From the NCBI RefSeq assembly GCF_037975245.1, contig NC_092572.1, positions 25,941,489 through 25,959,988 on the forward strand: a stretch of 18,500 nt of DNA, written 5' to 3'. Under the pieces are notes generated by a model. It worked only from the letters and a program-made list of their open reading frames with translations, was not told the origin of the DNA and did no database searches. A program made the position numbers and the translations under genes. Positions 1 through 13,295 of the stretch are shown piece by piece. Origin of the DNA: Apostichopus japonicus (Eukaryota; Echinodermata; Holothuroidea; Aspidochirotida; Stichopodidae). Position 1 is the first letter of the stretch. The number at the start of each line of letters is the position of its first letter.

Positions 1-575
1 TGTACATTACACTGATGACTACAATGATGATGGTTTCTCGGTGCAAGTCTAAAATTATGTTAATTTATTGATTTTATTAATAATAATCTAACGACACAAG
101 AAATGTAAATGTTACAAAACATATTATTGGAATCAAAGAACAGAGAACCCTCAGATAACATTCCAGCTCACCAGTCCTTAGAAAAATGTGTAATGAATCG
201 TCAAATAATGTTATTTACAGGCGGTCACAAAAGTCATAGTTTTCCAAAATATTGAATACTGTGCTGCATCAGAGGAACTGACAGATTGTTCACTTGACTA
301 AAAGCTAAGCTACTCACTTCTTAGTGTTTTGATGACATATTGTACTTCAAAGCAGAAAATTCAAGTAAGAGGTCTTTCTATGATTTACAAGTTATGAAAC
401 CTCAACCCTACTCCAAGTAGTATTCTGTACAGGTTCAGTTCTTAATCTGTCTAAATTAAGATGCAAGAAGTCCCCTCATTTATGGAATGACCCATGAAAT
501 TTTTACTGGTAAATTTAGTGTTAACCATCCAGCTTGGTCACTTAAATCCAATGAGGGAGAAGGAAAAAAACTTAC
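1..575 (-). other. First intron (5' part) of the GH35 gene
   Basis: This AT-rich stretch lies downstream (on the minus strand) of the GH35 first coding exon and begins with its GTAAG donor, read on the minus strand at 571-575. I searched for the expected next block of the family, the Y-V-P-W-N that normally follows the N-T-V-T-T of the exon, and found nothing matching. The next exon is therefore inferred to lie left of the window. No repeat or RNA gene was recognised here. Confidence 0.6.
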
Positions 576-928
576 GTTGTGACAGTGTTCAATCCCCCAG
601 CTTTCATTTTCAACAGCCGATCCTCCCAATATTCTGGAACGACTCTAAAGTAATGCATGCTTCCCGACAGAATTCTTAATTTCTTTCCATCCAGGTAAAA
701 ATCTGTCCCTTTGGTCTCCATGCTGGCTGTCGTGGCTAACTTAGTCTGCAGAGGAGAGAGTTGTTTGGCAAGATTCCAACGGTGTACGTACCAAAATATA
801 AAAGCACAAAAAGCAAAGAAGATGAGACACCATCGAAATAAATGAACTGGACGAATCGAGTAGGCCTTCATATTAAACACGGCTGGAGTCCTCACTGAGG
901 AAGGTGTTGATCTGCTTTGCTGTTGCAT
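576..928 (-). CDS. Beta-galactosidase-1-like protein (GH35), first coding exon
   Basis: This exon encodes the first 117 residues, plus two bases of the next codon, of a glycoside hydrolase family 35 protein. The family removes terminal beta-galactose from glycans. The ATG at 928 is the first after an in-frame TAG at 932-934. Residues 1-30 form a Ser/Gln/Arg-rich tail, and about 33-48 form one hydrophobic segment rich in Phe/Ile/Trp flanked by Arg and His, which suggests a type II signal anchor. The catalytic barrel starts at about residue 77 with [20 protein letters not shown], then [20 protein letters not shown], both hallmark GH35 blocks. The exon ends in AC|GTAAG (phase 2), so the next residue is Thr, as in the family. 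Without the splice, the frame stops at 572-574. Catalytic glutamates lie in later exons outside the window. A GLB1L-type paralogue is likely, but which one cannot be decided. Met20 is an alternative start. Confidence 0.9.
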
Positions 929-3502
929 GTTCTAGATAGCGTAATGTAGCCAGTTCTTATGCAGTAACTGACCAAACTTTAGCGTCAACTGTGGTATAAA
1001 GTTTAGTGACTTCCTTCAGTTAACATCACTGTGGCATAACCAAGGATAGACCTGACAATTTCTGTCAATGTTAGGCTATGTAGACTTCATACTCATTGAA
1101 TTTAAGGAACGTTTAGCCTAGTTATGTAAAGTAAAAATGTTCACAACACCATTAGGCATTAGGTCTACTTAGGAACTTGACTCAGTCTGTGGCACCATCT
1201 TTTGGTGAGGATTACTAGGAATGTTGCTATTGGTACATGCCCACTTCTAATAGGGTAAAGGTTGGCTACCTTCTGTATTTCGTTCTTGTCCAGTTACTGT
1301 TGGGGTCCTTGTCCTATAACCAAACTGATGGTTACGTTGCCGGTCAAAAAGACTGACTAGTAGTACAGTAGTAGTACTTAGTACTGTCGTGGTAACGTTA
1401 AGTATACTTAGGCTAGGGCCTCTGGTACTTTCTGGGGCTAGGCCTAGTTCACAATCACAATCCGACTAACGAAACAGTGAAACCAAAATATAACAGATCG
1501 TGGAACAAGCTAATTTTTCGTTAGTTTCAAAAACAGTTTATATTTTCATGGTACCAGCAACTCCCAAGGTCCTCTAATTCCGATTTCTTAATGGTTAGTG
1601 CCAGGTACCCGGAATTTAGCGAAAATGGTCCTTGTGTGTGTTAACACTACGTTACGAAGATCAGCTGCATTCGTTATGAACTCGCTAGTTTGAGCTTCTT
1701 CAATCATTCGTTAAAGTCTTAATGAAGATGTCAAAGTTCTTGGAATGGCTGACAGAATTAATGTAAGCCGACAGTTACTCCACATCGATGAATTTTCTCG
1801 GAATTCGCTACGTTTGAATATACCAAGACAAGGTATGCAAAAACTAAAAGTAGTTGCAGTTGCCAACGATGCGCATAAAATTTGTACGCTGTAATGTACA
1901 TGGTATACAAGAGAATCAGTGACTTTTGATCAGCGTGTCAGAAAATCAAGAACCCCACAGAACTTGATATCATAGAAGCAACTTCCAGCGTGTCCTTTGC
2001 AGCAATTTGAAGACCAACAGCTCAGCCAGAAGCATTAACAACACTGCTACTTATGTAGCGGCACAAAAATAGGCAATTAAGTGCCCAGTTCAATTTCTAG
2101 ATTCTAAGATATTCTTGACAGATATAGTAACATGAAATACACAGAATTGTGAGACGCTTCTAATGGTATATGTATGCGGAATGAAAAAAGAAAAGGAATC
2201 TTTAACATGTTTTCATAAAAAAGTGGTTCCACGAAACAGTTTGTTGCTGTATTGCTGTTATAGTTTTGCTGGGATCTAAGAACACTTGAAAGTGCCTGCT
2301 ATGGATTACATTTGAATGTAAACCCCTCGCCGCCAGGTTGGGCCCAGGGGACATGCCCCCTTCACTTTCAGACTAATGTGCCCCATCCCACCCCTTTAAT
2401 TTTCCCACCTTCATGACGTGAGCAAACACTTGACAAGTAACAGCACATGCATGAGTATCAATTGTGCCTCTCCTTAAATTATTGATGCCCTCCCCCCCCC
2501 CCCCCCCAATAATTGTTGGTGCCCATCCAACTCGGAGTACCTGTTCCCCAGGGGCCTAAACATTTCTGTAAAGCCGGCTACATTTCGGTCTAATCAACTG
2601 ACTTAGCATTGTGAACAATATATGGCTGGGCTTTCTGCTCTGTGTAACTAATTAAGGGACTAACGTAAGATTGTACAACATTTGGAGCATGCTAGGATTT
2701 TTTTCTTTTCAAAAAGTTAAAACAACTATGTAATTCGTGGCTAAAAAACCGAGAGTTGTAATTCATTTCAACTAGTACATTTCCCCCACAAAATTCAAGC
2801 TAATATACTGCATCAAATGTTAATAGATTTGAAAATAAAAGATATTTTGATGATAAAGTTAGAATTTCGTCGAAACCTGTTTAATTGCTTTACTGCGTAG
2901 GCATTCTTGCTCTAGTCATTGTTTTGAGTGTATCAAGATGGCGCGGATGACATTCAAAATGCTGCAAAGCGCATTGTTATCAGCAGGTTTGATATGGCTT
3001 CTATGTGTAAATTTCTGTGTTGCACGTACCCTTACACAGACTAAACTTACAATGAACTTCCATAACAACTCCCTGATTACACTACATTAATATGTGTTCT
3101 CGATAAGCCTGCGTACTGTTAAATGAATTCAAAGGTTTTATGTCATAGGTATCACAATGACTCTGTAACTGTTGCAAGTGTCGTAGGCAAGGACTGTTTG
3201 CCACGCAATACATACGTAGTTACAATATACGCGTTCAACTGTCAAGGTCCACAAACTATAAACTAGTGCAATGTAAATACTACGGTGGCTGCTTGGGGAC
3301 ATGTTTAGGTAAAAAGAATGAGTCGAATATTTCGAGATCATATGTCCGACTTTCGAGACTAAAAGTAGTACCTCCGAGAATTTTAATTTCAAATTTTGAA
3401 TATCAAGGTCGAAGTGTGGGTTTTTAAAGTAGAAAATTTGAGATTGTTAGCCGAAATAAAGATCGAGGAAGCTGAACCACCAATTTAAATATCAAAATTT
3501 CG
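929..3502. other. Intergenic / upstream region of the GH35 gene
   Basis: This segment should contain the promoter and 5' UTR of the minus-strand GH35 gene, but I cannot place a TATA box, initiator or upstream exon with confidence. It is AT-rich, apart from a GC-rich island near 2318-2570 that includes a 16-base C run (2492-2507) and looks like a decayed repeat. The open frames here are short, lack recognisable domains and have no convincing splice context. Confidence 0.4.
2492..2507. repeat. Poly-C run (16 nt)
   Basis: An uninterrupted run of C within a GC-rich island. It is one of several similar G or C homopolymers in the window. Its length is likely to be variable or uncertain in the assembly. 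Confidence 0.9.
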
Positions 3503-3764
3503 TTGCTTGCAAGTGAAGTTTTGTGTGATACCTTGTTATCTTTAGCTGGACCTAGATGTTCATGGCTGCTTAAACACTGTGTTGTATTGACCGTAGCTGC
3601 ATATATTGACTGTGCACTAGTGTCTAATTACCGACGGTAGAAAGCTGTGTGAGTGTTTTCTGGGATCGATGGTGGTGTCTAACACTTATGTTACACCGCA
3701 TTCGAAAGTAGGCCAGATAACCGGCATCAGAGTTTCTTTGTGCTCGAGTCTTCACTCCCTTTAA
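3503..3764 (+). mobile_element. 5'-truncated copy of the 17051-17420 MITE family
   Basis: From TTGCTTGCAAGT at 3503 to CCCTTTAA at 3764 this sequence aligns in the same orientation with about 17112-17420. Long shared blocks include CTAATTACCGACGGTAG, TTTTCTGGGATCGATGGTGG and TGTCTAACACTT. Its 3' end, CGAGTCTTCACTCCCTTTAA, is a mutated version of the other copy's perfect terminal repeat. The corresponding 5' terminal repeat is absent or unrecognisable, so this is an old, incomplete copy. An open frame on the opposite strand across it is a chance product. Confidence 0.8.
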
Positions 3765-5163
3765 ATTATTTAAGTATGCCTGCGAGTCACTTTGATGTTT
3801 TTGTTTAAGTTTGTTCTTCTTCCTAAAAAGCCAGCGCATTATCCTCAACTTGAGTTTGCTCTCAATGAGACTACGATGGCCTACTCTAATGTATTATAAG
3901 CATGATACCCCTCACCACCACAGACCAGATTTTAACTTTTTGTTAGCAGCCTCACGTAAAGTGCGGGCGGCCTTCTCTAAAATTTGCACTTCATTTAAAA
4001 AATATATATATGCAAGGACTCAGAAATGAGAAAACGTGAAACCCAAAATATTCGGAACAAATGACTTGGTTGAAATTCAGTTAGTGGAATCGACGGGGTG
4101 AGGTGGAGGGGGGGGGGGGTGGTGATGTACTGTTGTACAGTTAAGAAAATTCCGATTTGGAAGCGTATTTGGCCTTGAAACTTTCGAGCATGACATATCA
4201 TTTTTGTTTAACTAAATCCGCATTAAAACTTCATAGCAGATAATATTCGATACTGCCATCAATAATGAAACCAGTTCACCGAGGAATTCATAACCTTGAA
4301 ATGTGTGGTATATCACTGCCCAAAAACAACATTCCGAAAATTGCTACCAGCATATGTTGATTGTATGATCCGCTATATACAAGAGCGTTATACGCCATGA
4401 ATCCGACGTAGTAACTGATATATATATGTTTCTTTCCTTTTCTTCTTTTTTTTTCTTTTTTAGTGTAATGTATACCTTTTTAAGAAAAAAAAAAACAGGT
4501 AATATATTACAATTCCAAACTAACAAGAGAAGATAAATATTATTGCTGCCAGTAATTGTGTGACCTGAATGTGACGAGGTGCATGGATGAGTCTAACATC
4601 ATGTCTAACACACCACGAGAAAGTGTTTGGTAAATATTTCATAAAAATAGTCGAAGGTCAAACTTGTTCGTCACCAATTATTATCAATGTTAGACTAAAT
4701 TGCGTGTAACTACCCTACATAGAAAACTGTAACATTCACTGTACAAACACAAATACAACAGCTTCCCATTGCAGCATGTCTAGATAACTCGATCGATTTT
4801 AATTTTTTGAAGGATAATTTAAGGCGAAGTCAAGCAATTATTCGAACAGTTAATAAGTAGCCTCCATTGCTGCACATTATTCTTACCGTATGAACGTCAT
4901 TTCCACGGGTGGTCGTTTGGGTCTTCCTGTTTTCCTATATGTAAAAATGAAATATCAATAAAAACGGAAAAAGGGGTTTGTTTTACACTAATCTAGCTTC
5001 ATTCTTTCATTGTGTTACATTTTTTACTTTTCATTCGACTGCCAATTATTGCTGACGAAAGTCAAAACATTACTCCTTATTTGTCAATTATGTGTCATAT
5101 CTTATTTCTCTGGTTTTCTCTATTAATATTTTCTTTGAAGTAAAACGTGGATGTTTGTTATAA

Positions 5164-5167
<4 letters not shown>
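3765..5167. other. Intergenic AT-rich DNA, no gene recognised
   Basis: No exon, RNA gene or transposon end could be supported here. The region contains a 12-base G run at 4108-4119 and T/A-rich low-complexity sequence around 4431-4495. The short frames present have low-complexity translations. Confidence 0.5.
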
Positions 5168-5255
<88 letters not shown>

Positions 5256-5278
5256 CATATATACATATATATATAAAC

Positions 5279-5313
<35 letters not shown>

Positions 5314-5344
5314 TATATATAAATATATGTATATATATACATAT
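5168..5344. repeat. (TA)n microsatellite with ATAC/AAAT interruptions
   Basis: This is about 177 bases of almost pure TA dinucleotide repeat, with occasional interruptions such as ATACAT and ATAAACAT. It abuts the left arm of the inverted repeat at 5345. The Tyr/Ile-rich open frames on both strands are simply this repeat translated and are not genes. Confidence 0.97.
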
Positions 5345-5421
5345 ATAATATAAAAGATAAACAAGCGAATATTTTTAACAACCACATACTGCTATATTTC
5401 GGAGTGGTCACCACTCCATCG
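5345..5421 (-). repeat. Left arm of a 77-bp inverted repeat
   Basis: The reverse complement of this arm matches 5630-5706 with a single mismatch that I can see. The outer end runs into (TA)n, and the inner end stops within the hammerhead-like core: the minus strand carries GGAGTGG, TGA, CCACTCC, GAAA, but the CTGA part upstream is replaced. The arm may belong to a retroelement terminus, but the family is not established. Confidence 0.9.
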
Positions 5422-5469
5422 TAGCGAGCTACGGGTTAAAGCTATTCTAATCCCTATTTACTTTTTATT

Positions 5470-5552
5470 GCTGGTTGTTCTATTCATTCCTAGTTTAAAA
5501 ATATTCTCTAAACAAATTTGCTGGTTGTTCCAATCATTCCTAGTTTAAAAAT
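5470..5552 (+). repeat. Short direct repeat between the inverted arms
   Basis: Two 33-base copies, starting at 5470 and 5520 with a 50-base period, share GCTGGTTGTTC and TCATTCCTAGTTTAAAAAT and differ at about two positions. They lie in the spacer between the two inverted arms. Confidence 0.85.
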
Positions 5553-5625
5553 CACTCATGCTTATCACTGTTGTCGTCTTTGGATGTATATTAGCCCTTG
5601 TATTTAATTAATCTTGTACAATTGC

Positions 5626-5654
5626 CTGACGATGGAGTGGTGACCACTCCGAAA
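5626..5654 (+). ncRNA. Hammerhead-ribozyme-like core (probably inactive)
   Basis: In order, the sequence shows CTGACGA (5626-5632), one extra T, a perfect 7-bp stem II (GGAGTGG / CCACTCC) closed by TGA, and GAAA (5651-5654). This matches the conserved core of hammerhead ribozymes (CUGANGA, stem II, GAAA), which are known from Penelope-like retroelement termini. Against activity, there is an extra base between the core and stem II. The best short stem III I can draw (ATA/TAT after the GA of GAAA) is followed by G where a cleavage-site H is required, and stem I is weak. It could also be chance or a decayed copy. Confidence 0.35.
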
Positions 5655-5706
5655 TATAGCAGTATGTCGTTGTTAAAAATATTCGCTTGTTTATCTTTTA
5701 TATTAT
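5630..5706 (+). repeat. Right arm of a 77-bp inverted repeat
   Basis: This is the inverted partner of 5345-5421. It runs through GGAGTGG-TGA-CCACTCC, GAAA and on to TTTTATATTAT. Both arms translate to the same short peptide, but neither has any further coding support. A second (TA)n tract starts 17 bases beyond it, so the structure is symmetrical: TA tract, arm, spacer, arm, TA tract. Confidence 0.9.
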
Positions 5707-5722
5707 CAGTATGGACCACTAC

Positions 5723-9260
<3,538 letters not shown>

Positions 9261-9428
9261 TTTCAGAAGTTTCAATAGTTTCAAAGGTTTCAAAAGTTTC
9301 AAAAGTTTCAAAAATTTCAAAAGTTTCAAAAGTTTCAAAAGTTTCAAAAGTTTCAAAAGTTCCAAAGTTTCAAGTTTCAAAGTTTCAAAAGTCAAAAAGT
9401 TTCAAAAGTCAAAACGTTTCAAAGTTTA
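9261..9428 (+). repeat. Minisatellite, 9-base unit TTTCAAAAG
   Basis: About 168 bases made of imperfect tandem copies of TTTCAAAAG. The central part (about 9290-9360) is nearly perfect, and the unit degrades on both sides to forms such as TTTCAATAG, TTTCAAAGG and TCAAAAAG. It has no coding potential. Confidence 0.95.
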
Positions 9429-11078
9429 AATGGTTTGTAGCTTTGTAATACCGCTGCATGTGAACATTTTCTTGATGGATATTGTAGCAATTTATAAGTT
9501 TCAGTATTATTATTCAGTAATTTATTTATGAAATGGACTGAAATGTACAAAGAGCCACTTTGCTTGGTTTTATGATGCCTTTTCCCTTTCTCCCCTGGTT
9601 TTTGTGCACATTAATCTGAGAAAGGTTATTGATACAAGACCTACTAGCTATTTAGACTGTCTTACTTAGTCACCACGTGGAGTTCCTACTATGAATTTTT
9701 CAGCCAGTTATACTACTATGAAATTTATCAGCAATGGCAAACATTATCTAGGCTCAAAAAGTACGTGCTAACACTGTCAGCACTCTTCCGATAACAATCG
9801 TGTCGTTTAAAGGGGTATTCCGGGGCTGCAATAAACTTGCTGGCGTTTTTACTGCATGCTTAAAGGATGACTCCATGCACTAAATAAATTTTGATATGTG
9901 GTCGACAGTCAGAAACCTATGCTATCAGCCCAGGTTGTATTTCGATCACACCTTTAATTTTTGAGAAGCTGACTCAGGTAAATCATTTGAAAGTCACTGG
10001 ATAATATAGACTTACTACACAGACCTTTAATTCAATTTCTCAGATGCAACAAAGAAACTCAATGGGGACTTTGTATCTAAGTACTCTTACCGATAAAATA
10101 TATATTCTAAAAGTGGTGGGGTACCCCTCTGCTGAGACATCGCCTGTTAGACCCCTCCCTAGCACGGACGTCAGCGAATATTATTTCCCCGACCCCTGAA
10201 AATCCGAATTCGTAACAGAGTGTGGAGAATATATGGTGTCATATATCAGTGAAATGTCATCTATCAGTAATACCTTATGCTAAATTAGTCCCAACCCTTT
10301 AAATGGGGGGGGCGGTGCAGGCGGGGGGGGGCTGCCCCGCTCACACCATGGAGGATGGTTTGGCGCCTTCTCACCCTGAAGCAGCCTACTGTTGGTGAAG
10401 TTATGCTATATGGACACAATAATAACCACTTGCTTACAGAGTGGCGGATGCAGGATTTTAAGAAGAATTAGCAATGAATTAGGAATGAGGTCGATGAAGT
10501 GGATTCCCAAGTATAGGGAATTCTGGGGTTCCAGACCCCAGTAATATAAACAAAACGTATGGTGCGTTCTGGGACAAAGGCCTACCTAGCCTATTAATTT
10601 GTCCTGTAATTAGTATATATATATACACACGAGGTTGTGCTAATAACTACATATATTCTTTGTGTGAGGTCGAAAGGGAGCGAGGTTGGTGCGAGGGGGG
10701 GGGGGGGGGGAGATGGGGTGTACACGACGAACACTTCTAGATCCACTCCGGGCTTACCAATAGAGCTTACCTTGGCTACTGCGGCCCTATATGGTAGGTT
10801 ACTGTGGACATCATCGTTATTACTATTACTATCGCAATTTTGCAATCTGTGTACCAGACAAGGCAGATGTGATCTATGTTATCTTGTACAATTGCGTTTT
10901 ATATTCTTTTTCAGTTTTATTTCTTCATTACCTACGTGTGCATTATATACACCATAAGAGTACCGTTGTGACGCGAATGCTTCATGAGTATGTGAATGAC
11001 ACCATTTGTTTTTACAGTGACATTACAAAATAATGTTTTACCTAACTGAAACGAAGACGTGTGCATATCGAAAAATAT
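9429..11078. other. Intergenic region with GC-rich repeat-like patches
   Basis: No gene is supported. GC-rich patches with G runs occur near 10305-10331 and 10695-10710. A small perfect hairpin (CTGGGGT/ACCCCAG) lies at 10523-10541. GAGTGGCGGATGCAGG near 10440 resembles the end of a hAT-type element, but no partner end or target duplication was found. The Gly-rich and Pro-rich frames here come from the homopolymer runs. Confidence 0.4.
10695..10710. repeat. Poly-G run (16 nt)
   Basis: An uninterrupted G run within a G-rich stretch. It is a possible quadruplex-forming and assembly-unstable site. Confidence 0.9.
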
Positions 11079-11086
11079 ACACCATA
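11079..11086. repeat. Left target-site duplication (ACACCATA)
   Basis: Eight bases identical to 11451-11458, directly abutting the inverted ends of the hAT-like element. Confidence 0.85.
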
Positions 11087-11450
11087 CAAGGGCGTAGGAA
11101 CCGGGGGGCTGGGGGGGCGCCAGCCCTCCCAGTGAAAAATGTGGAGGGGCGGAAGTATCATTCCGCCCCCCGCTCCGCAAGTCAGAAAACCCCTTTTTCA
11201 TTTCCAAATGAGAAAAAAAATCTCATTTGGAGCACCAAATTGCATCTAAGGCCAGGTGAAAATACAAAATTAAGTTTACAAAATGGAGTGGGTGTTGAAG
11301 TGTGCTATATTGCACCAAATTGCATCTGAGGCCACCTGGAAATGCAAAAAATTCCAAAGGGGAGGGGGACACCCCCTCCCCTTAGACCCCTCCCCCAGGC
11401 CGGCCATCAGTCTTCAGCCCCCCACTCAAAAGTACCTTCCTACGCCACTG
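11087..11450. mobile_element. hAT-like MITE, 364 bp, complete with 8-bp TSD
   Basis: The element starts CAAGGGCGTAGGAACC and ends CTTCCTACGCCACTG, giving imperfect inverted ends of about 15-18 bp. It is bracketed by identical 8-base copies of ACACCATA at 11079-11086 and 11451-11458. An 8-bp target duplication with CA...TG ends is the pattern of the hAT superfamily. The inside is GC-rich at both ends and AT-rich in the middle. It carries a perfect hairpin (11204-11213 with 11221-11230) and a direct repeat of GCACCAAATTGCATCT at 11232 and 11312 (period 80). There is no transposase, so it is non-autonomous. Frames across it are spurious. Confidence 0.88.
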
Positions 11451-11458
11451 ACACCATA
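11451..11458. repeat. Right target-site duplication (ACACCATA)
   Basis: Partner of 11079-11086. The exact match and the 8-base length support an insertion by a hAT-type transposase. Confidence 0.85.
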
Positions 11459-12070
11459 TACACCAGTCATGTTCCTCACGTAAATTTGTTTACTGTTTAT
11501 CTGGACTATGAACTATGGACTCTCACGTAAACGTTCGAGTTTTCAAGTGGACAATGGGTGGCTTGATTTCAAAGTATACATGCGCTAATCTTAAAATCTA
11601 TTATCTCTTTTACTAGATTCGTTCTTTCGAATTGTCTCTCATTAAACTCTACGTATTTGTATGCTTAACATCCTAACACAATACGTTAACGGACGATTCT
11701 GGGCTATACCGCATAAACCAGATTCCTAAACAGTGATTTTTCGTTTGTGTATTGGGAAACTTGTTTCCTGCAAGCGGGATCAATACACATACATACACAC
11801 CAATGGATTTTTTATTTGTTTTTGACGGAATGAACAAACAGTTGTAACTATTTGAACATAGTATTCTGTCATTGTGCAGTACTAGCTATATGCCTATATG
11901 CGTTAGAGCCTAACGTAAATATCAATGTACTGTTAGACATATGCTACATCAAGGCGAAAGAAGTTTCTACTGCATTTTTTTTGTCGGAGACAACCTTCCA
12001 GGAAAGTACAAACCGTGGATCGCTTACAATTGGAGTCAGCTAATAACAGACCGCTGATAACTTCCTACAG
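11459..12070. other. Region upstream of the Ig gene
   Basis: This AT-rich sequence presumably holds promoter and 5' UTR material of the Ig gene. A polypyrimidine tract ending in CTTCCTACAG (12061-12070) resembles a splice acceptor, so the start exon might be internal, with transcription beginning further upstream. No core promoter element could be assigned with confidence. Confidence 0.4.
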
Positions 12071-12092
12071 ATAGTACTGGACTTCGGGCGTA

Positions 12093-12096
12093 ATGG
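12093..12096 (+). CDS. Ig-domain protein, start exon (ATG-G)
   Basis: I infer this as the coding part of the first coding exon. GCGTAATGG carries the start codon with G at -3 and +4, and is followed at once by the strong donor GTAAGC (12097-12102). It contributes Met1 and the first base of codon 2 (phase 1). Joined to the acceptor at 12777, the G completes GGG (Gly2), and the reading frame becomes MGKKHG and onward, a good signal-peptide start. The 5' edge of this exon is not known; the AG at 12069-12070 could be its acceptor, or it may be the transcript's first exon. The alternative start is the ATG at 12711, described under the next exon. Confidence 0.6.
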
Positions 12097-12268
12097 GTAA
12101 GCTATCTTTCATGTATATGTTTGCATGCACCAGTAATAATAATAATAAAAATAATTAAAACACATCTCAAAGATGGCAGAGGAATTTATGTTCTAAGTAA
12201 GAAGGAATAGTAGTCCGGCCGGGGGATTAATCCACAGAGTGACACAAGTTAAGGGGTGCTCACCTCTA

Positions 12269-12300
12269 CCCCCACCCCCACCCTCTCCCCCGCCCCCACC
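12269..12300 (-). other. C-rich tract, potential G-quadruplex on the minus strand
   Basis: Five C runs of three to five bases are separated by one to three bases, so the minus strand has four or more close G runs. The tract lies in intron 1 of the Ig gene model. Confidence 0.5.
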
Positions 12301-12520
12301 GCTTGTCGACAGCAGGGTAACAGTTATCCAAGTATTCAGTGCATAACAATATACGGTCACATGTACGCAATACATCCTAAATTATTTGAAATCCTTCAAC
12401 GTTGTTTGCGAAGGTTGCAAAATACAGCTAAATTGTCCATCATGTTAAGCATACACCATCCCCTCAGATCCCTTCCCTTCATTACGAAATAATGTCTTCG
12501 ACACGGTGCGGTGCGGAAAG

Positions 12521-12533
12521 GGGGGGGGGGGGG
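12521..12533. repeat. Poly-G run in intron 1
   Basis: A G run of about 13-14 bases. Gly-rich and Pro-rich frames that cross it are artefacts. Confidence 0.85.
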
Positions 12534-12777
12534 TTCGAGGGAGAGTATTTTGTTTGGAGGGTGGTTTGGGAGAACTTTGCCGCACAAGCGACCGTTTATT
12601 TTACTTTCATTTTGCTTTCTTTCGACGTGTCAGCTATTTGAATTATAAGAATTTGTTGATTGAATACTTCAAAGGAAATATCCTTTTCTGAATTTCTTTC
12701 CTGTGTCTGAATGGCTGGAGAAATCAACTGTTTACTTATTATTTATATTTCTTGCTTCTTATATGCTTTTTCTGCAG

Positions 12778-12819
12778 GGAAGAAACATGGTATTCTCGGG
12801 AGTGTGGCTTGTGTGTTAC
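12778..12819 (+). CDS. Ig-domain protein, signal-peptide exon (42 nt)
   Basis: This small symmetric exon lies between a strong acceptor (pyrimidine-rich tract ending TTTTTCTGCAG at 12777) and a GTAAGT donor at 12820. It is phase 1 at both ends and supplies residues 2-15 of the model: KKHG, then the first half of a hydrophobic core, ILGSVACVL. The core is completed by the next exon (LVQFAL), and a plausible signal-peptidase site follows KTQA at residue 25 (T at -3, A at -1). A rival reading keeps this frame open upstream to an ATG at 12711, just after an in-frame TGA (12708-12710), giving a longer leader with two hydrophobic stretches. The splice version is preferred because the acceptor is strong and the resulting peptide is more typical. 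Confidence 0.68.
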
Positions 12820-13295
12820 GTAAGTGCCATTATGAATATGACTCAACATGTGATCTAAGTATTAAAAGTAAAGTTAGGGCGTTTGAAGGGAATCCCCGTA
12901 ACTAGACATAATTAAGTGTCAGTGTGTTATTCAGTGTATTCCTGTTTGGGAAAACAATATTCGCCCGGGACATAAGTATGTCACCACGTGCTCTCCATTT
13001 TTTACCCTTTATATTTTCTTTAAATATGTTTAGTACACCATTCTTTGCCCCACATTGTTCATGGTCCCCTATATTTGGAGCTGCCGTACCGTGACAACCT
13101 CCCTTCCCTCCCCTTCCCCTCACATCAGATACGATTGCAAGGATCACTTTTGCTCATTCATTTCGACAACGGATTACAAAACATGATACAGTAGTTCAAC
13201 TAAACTAAGGTTTAATTATGTCTATAAATACGATGTTGATAAAATACTAACAAAAGTTACGTATACTATTCCGCCTGTTTTCTCTATAATTACAG

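Noticed and set aside
9807-9835. TTTAAAGGGGTATTCCGGGG as a DNA-transposon terminal repeat
   Set aside because: The sequence looks terminal-repeat-like, but no inverted partner was seen within the window.
10437-10460. CAGAGTGGCGGATGCAGG as a second hAT-like element end
   Set aside because: It resembles such an end, but I found neither a matching opposite end nor a target duplication nearby.
10594-10957. Frames with VVYTPSPPPPP on the minus strand and a GTAAGC-like donor near 10760-10775
   Set aside because: The proline run is a poly-G artefact. An exon on the minus strand was considered because of CCAAG|GTAAGC, but I found no acceptor, start or homology to back it.
11033-11530. Frames of 60-98 codons across the hAT-like element
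   Set aside because: They lie over a non-coding MITE and its GC-rich tips, and contain no domain.
12787-12819. ATG at 12787 (frame MVFSGVWLVCY) as the start of the Ig protein
   Set aside because: It leaves the exon in phase 0, and joining it to the phase-1 acceptor at 13295 gives a TGA within a few codons.
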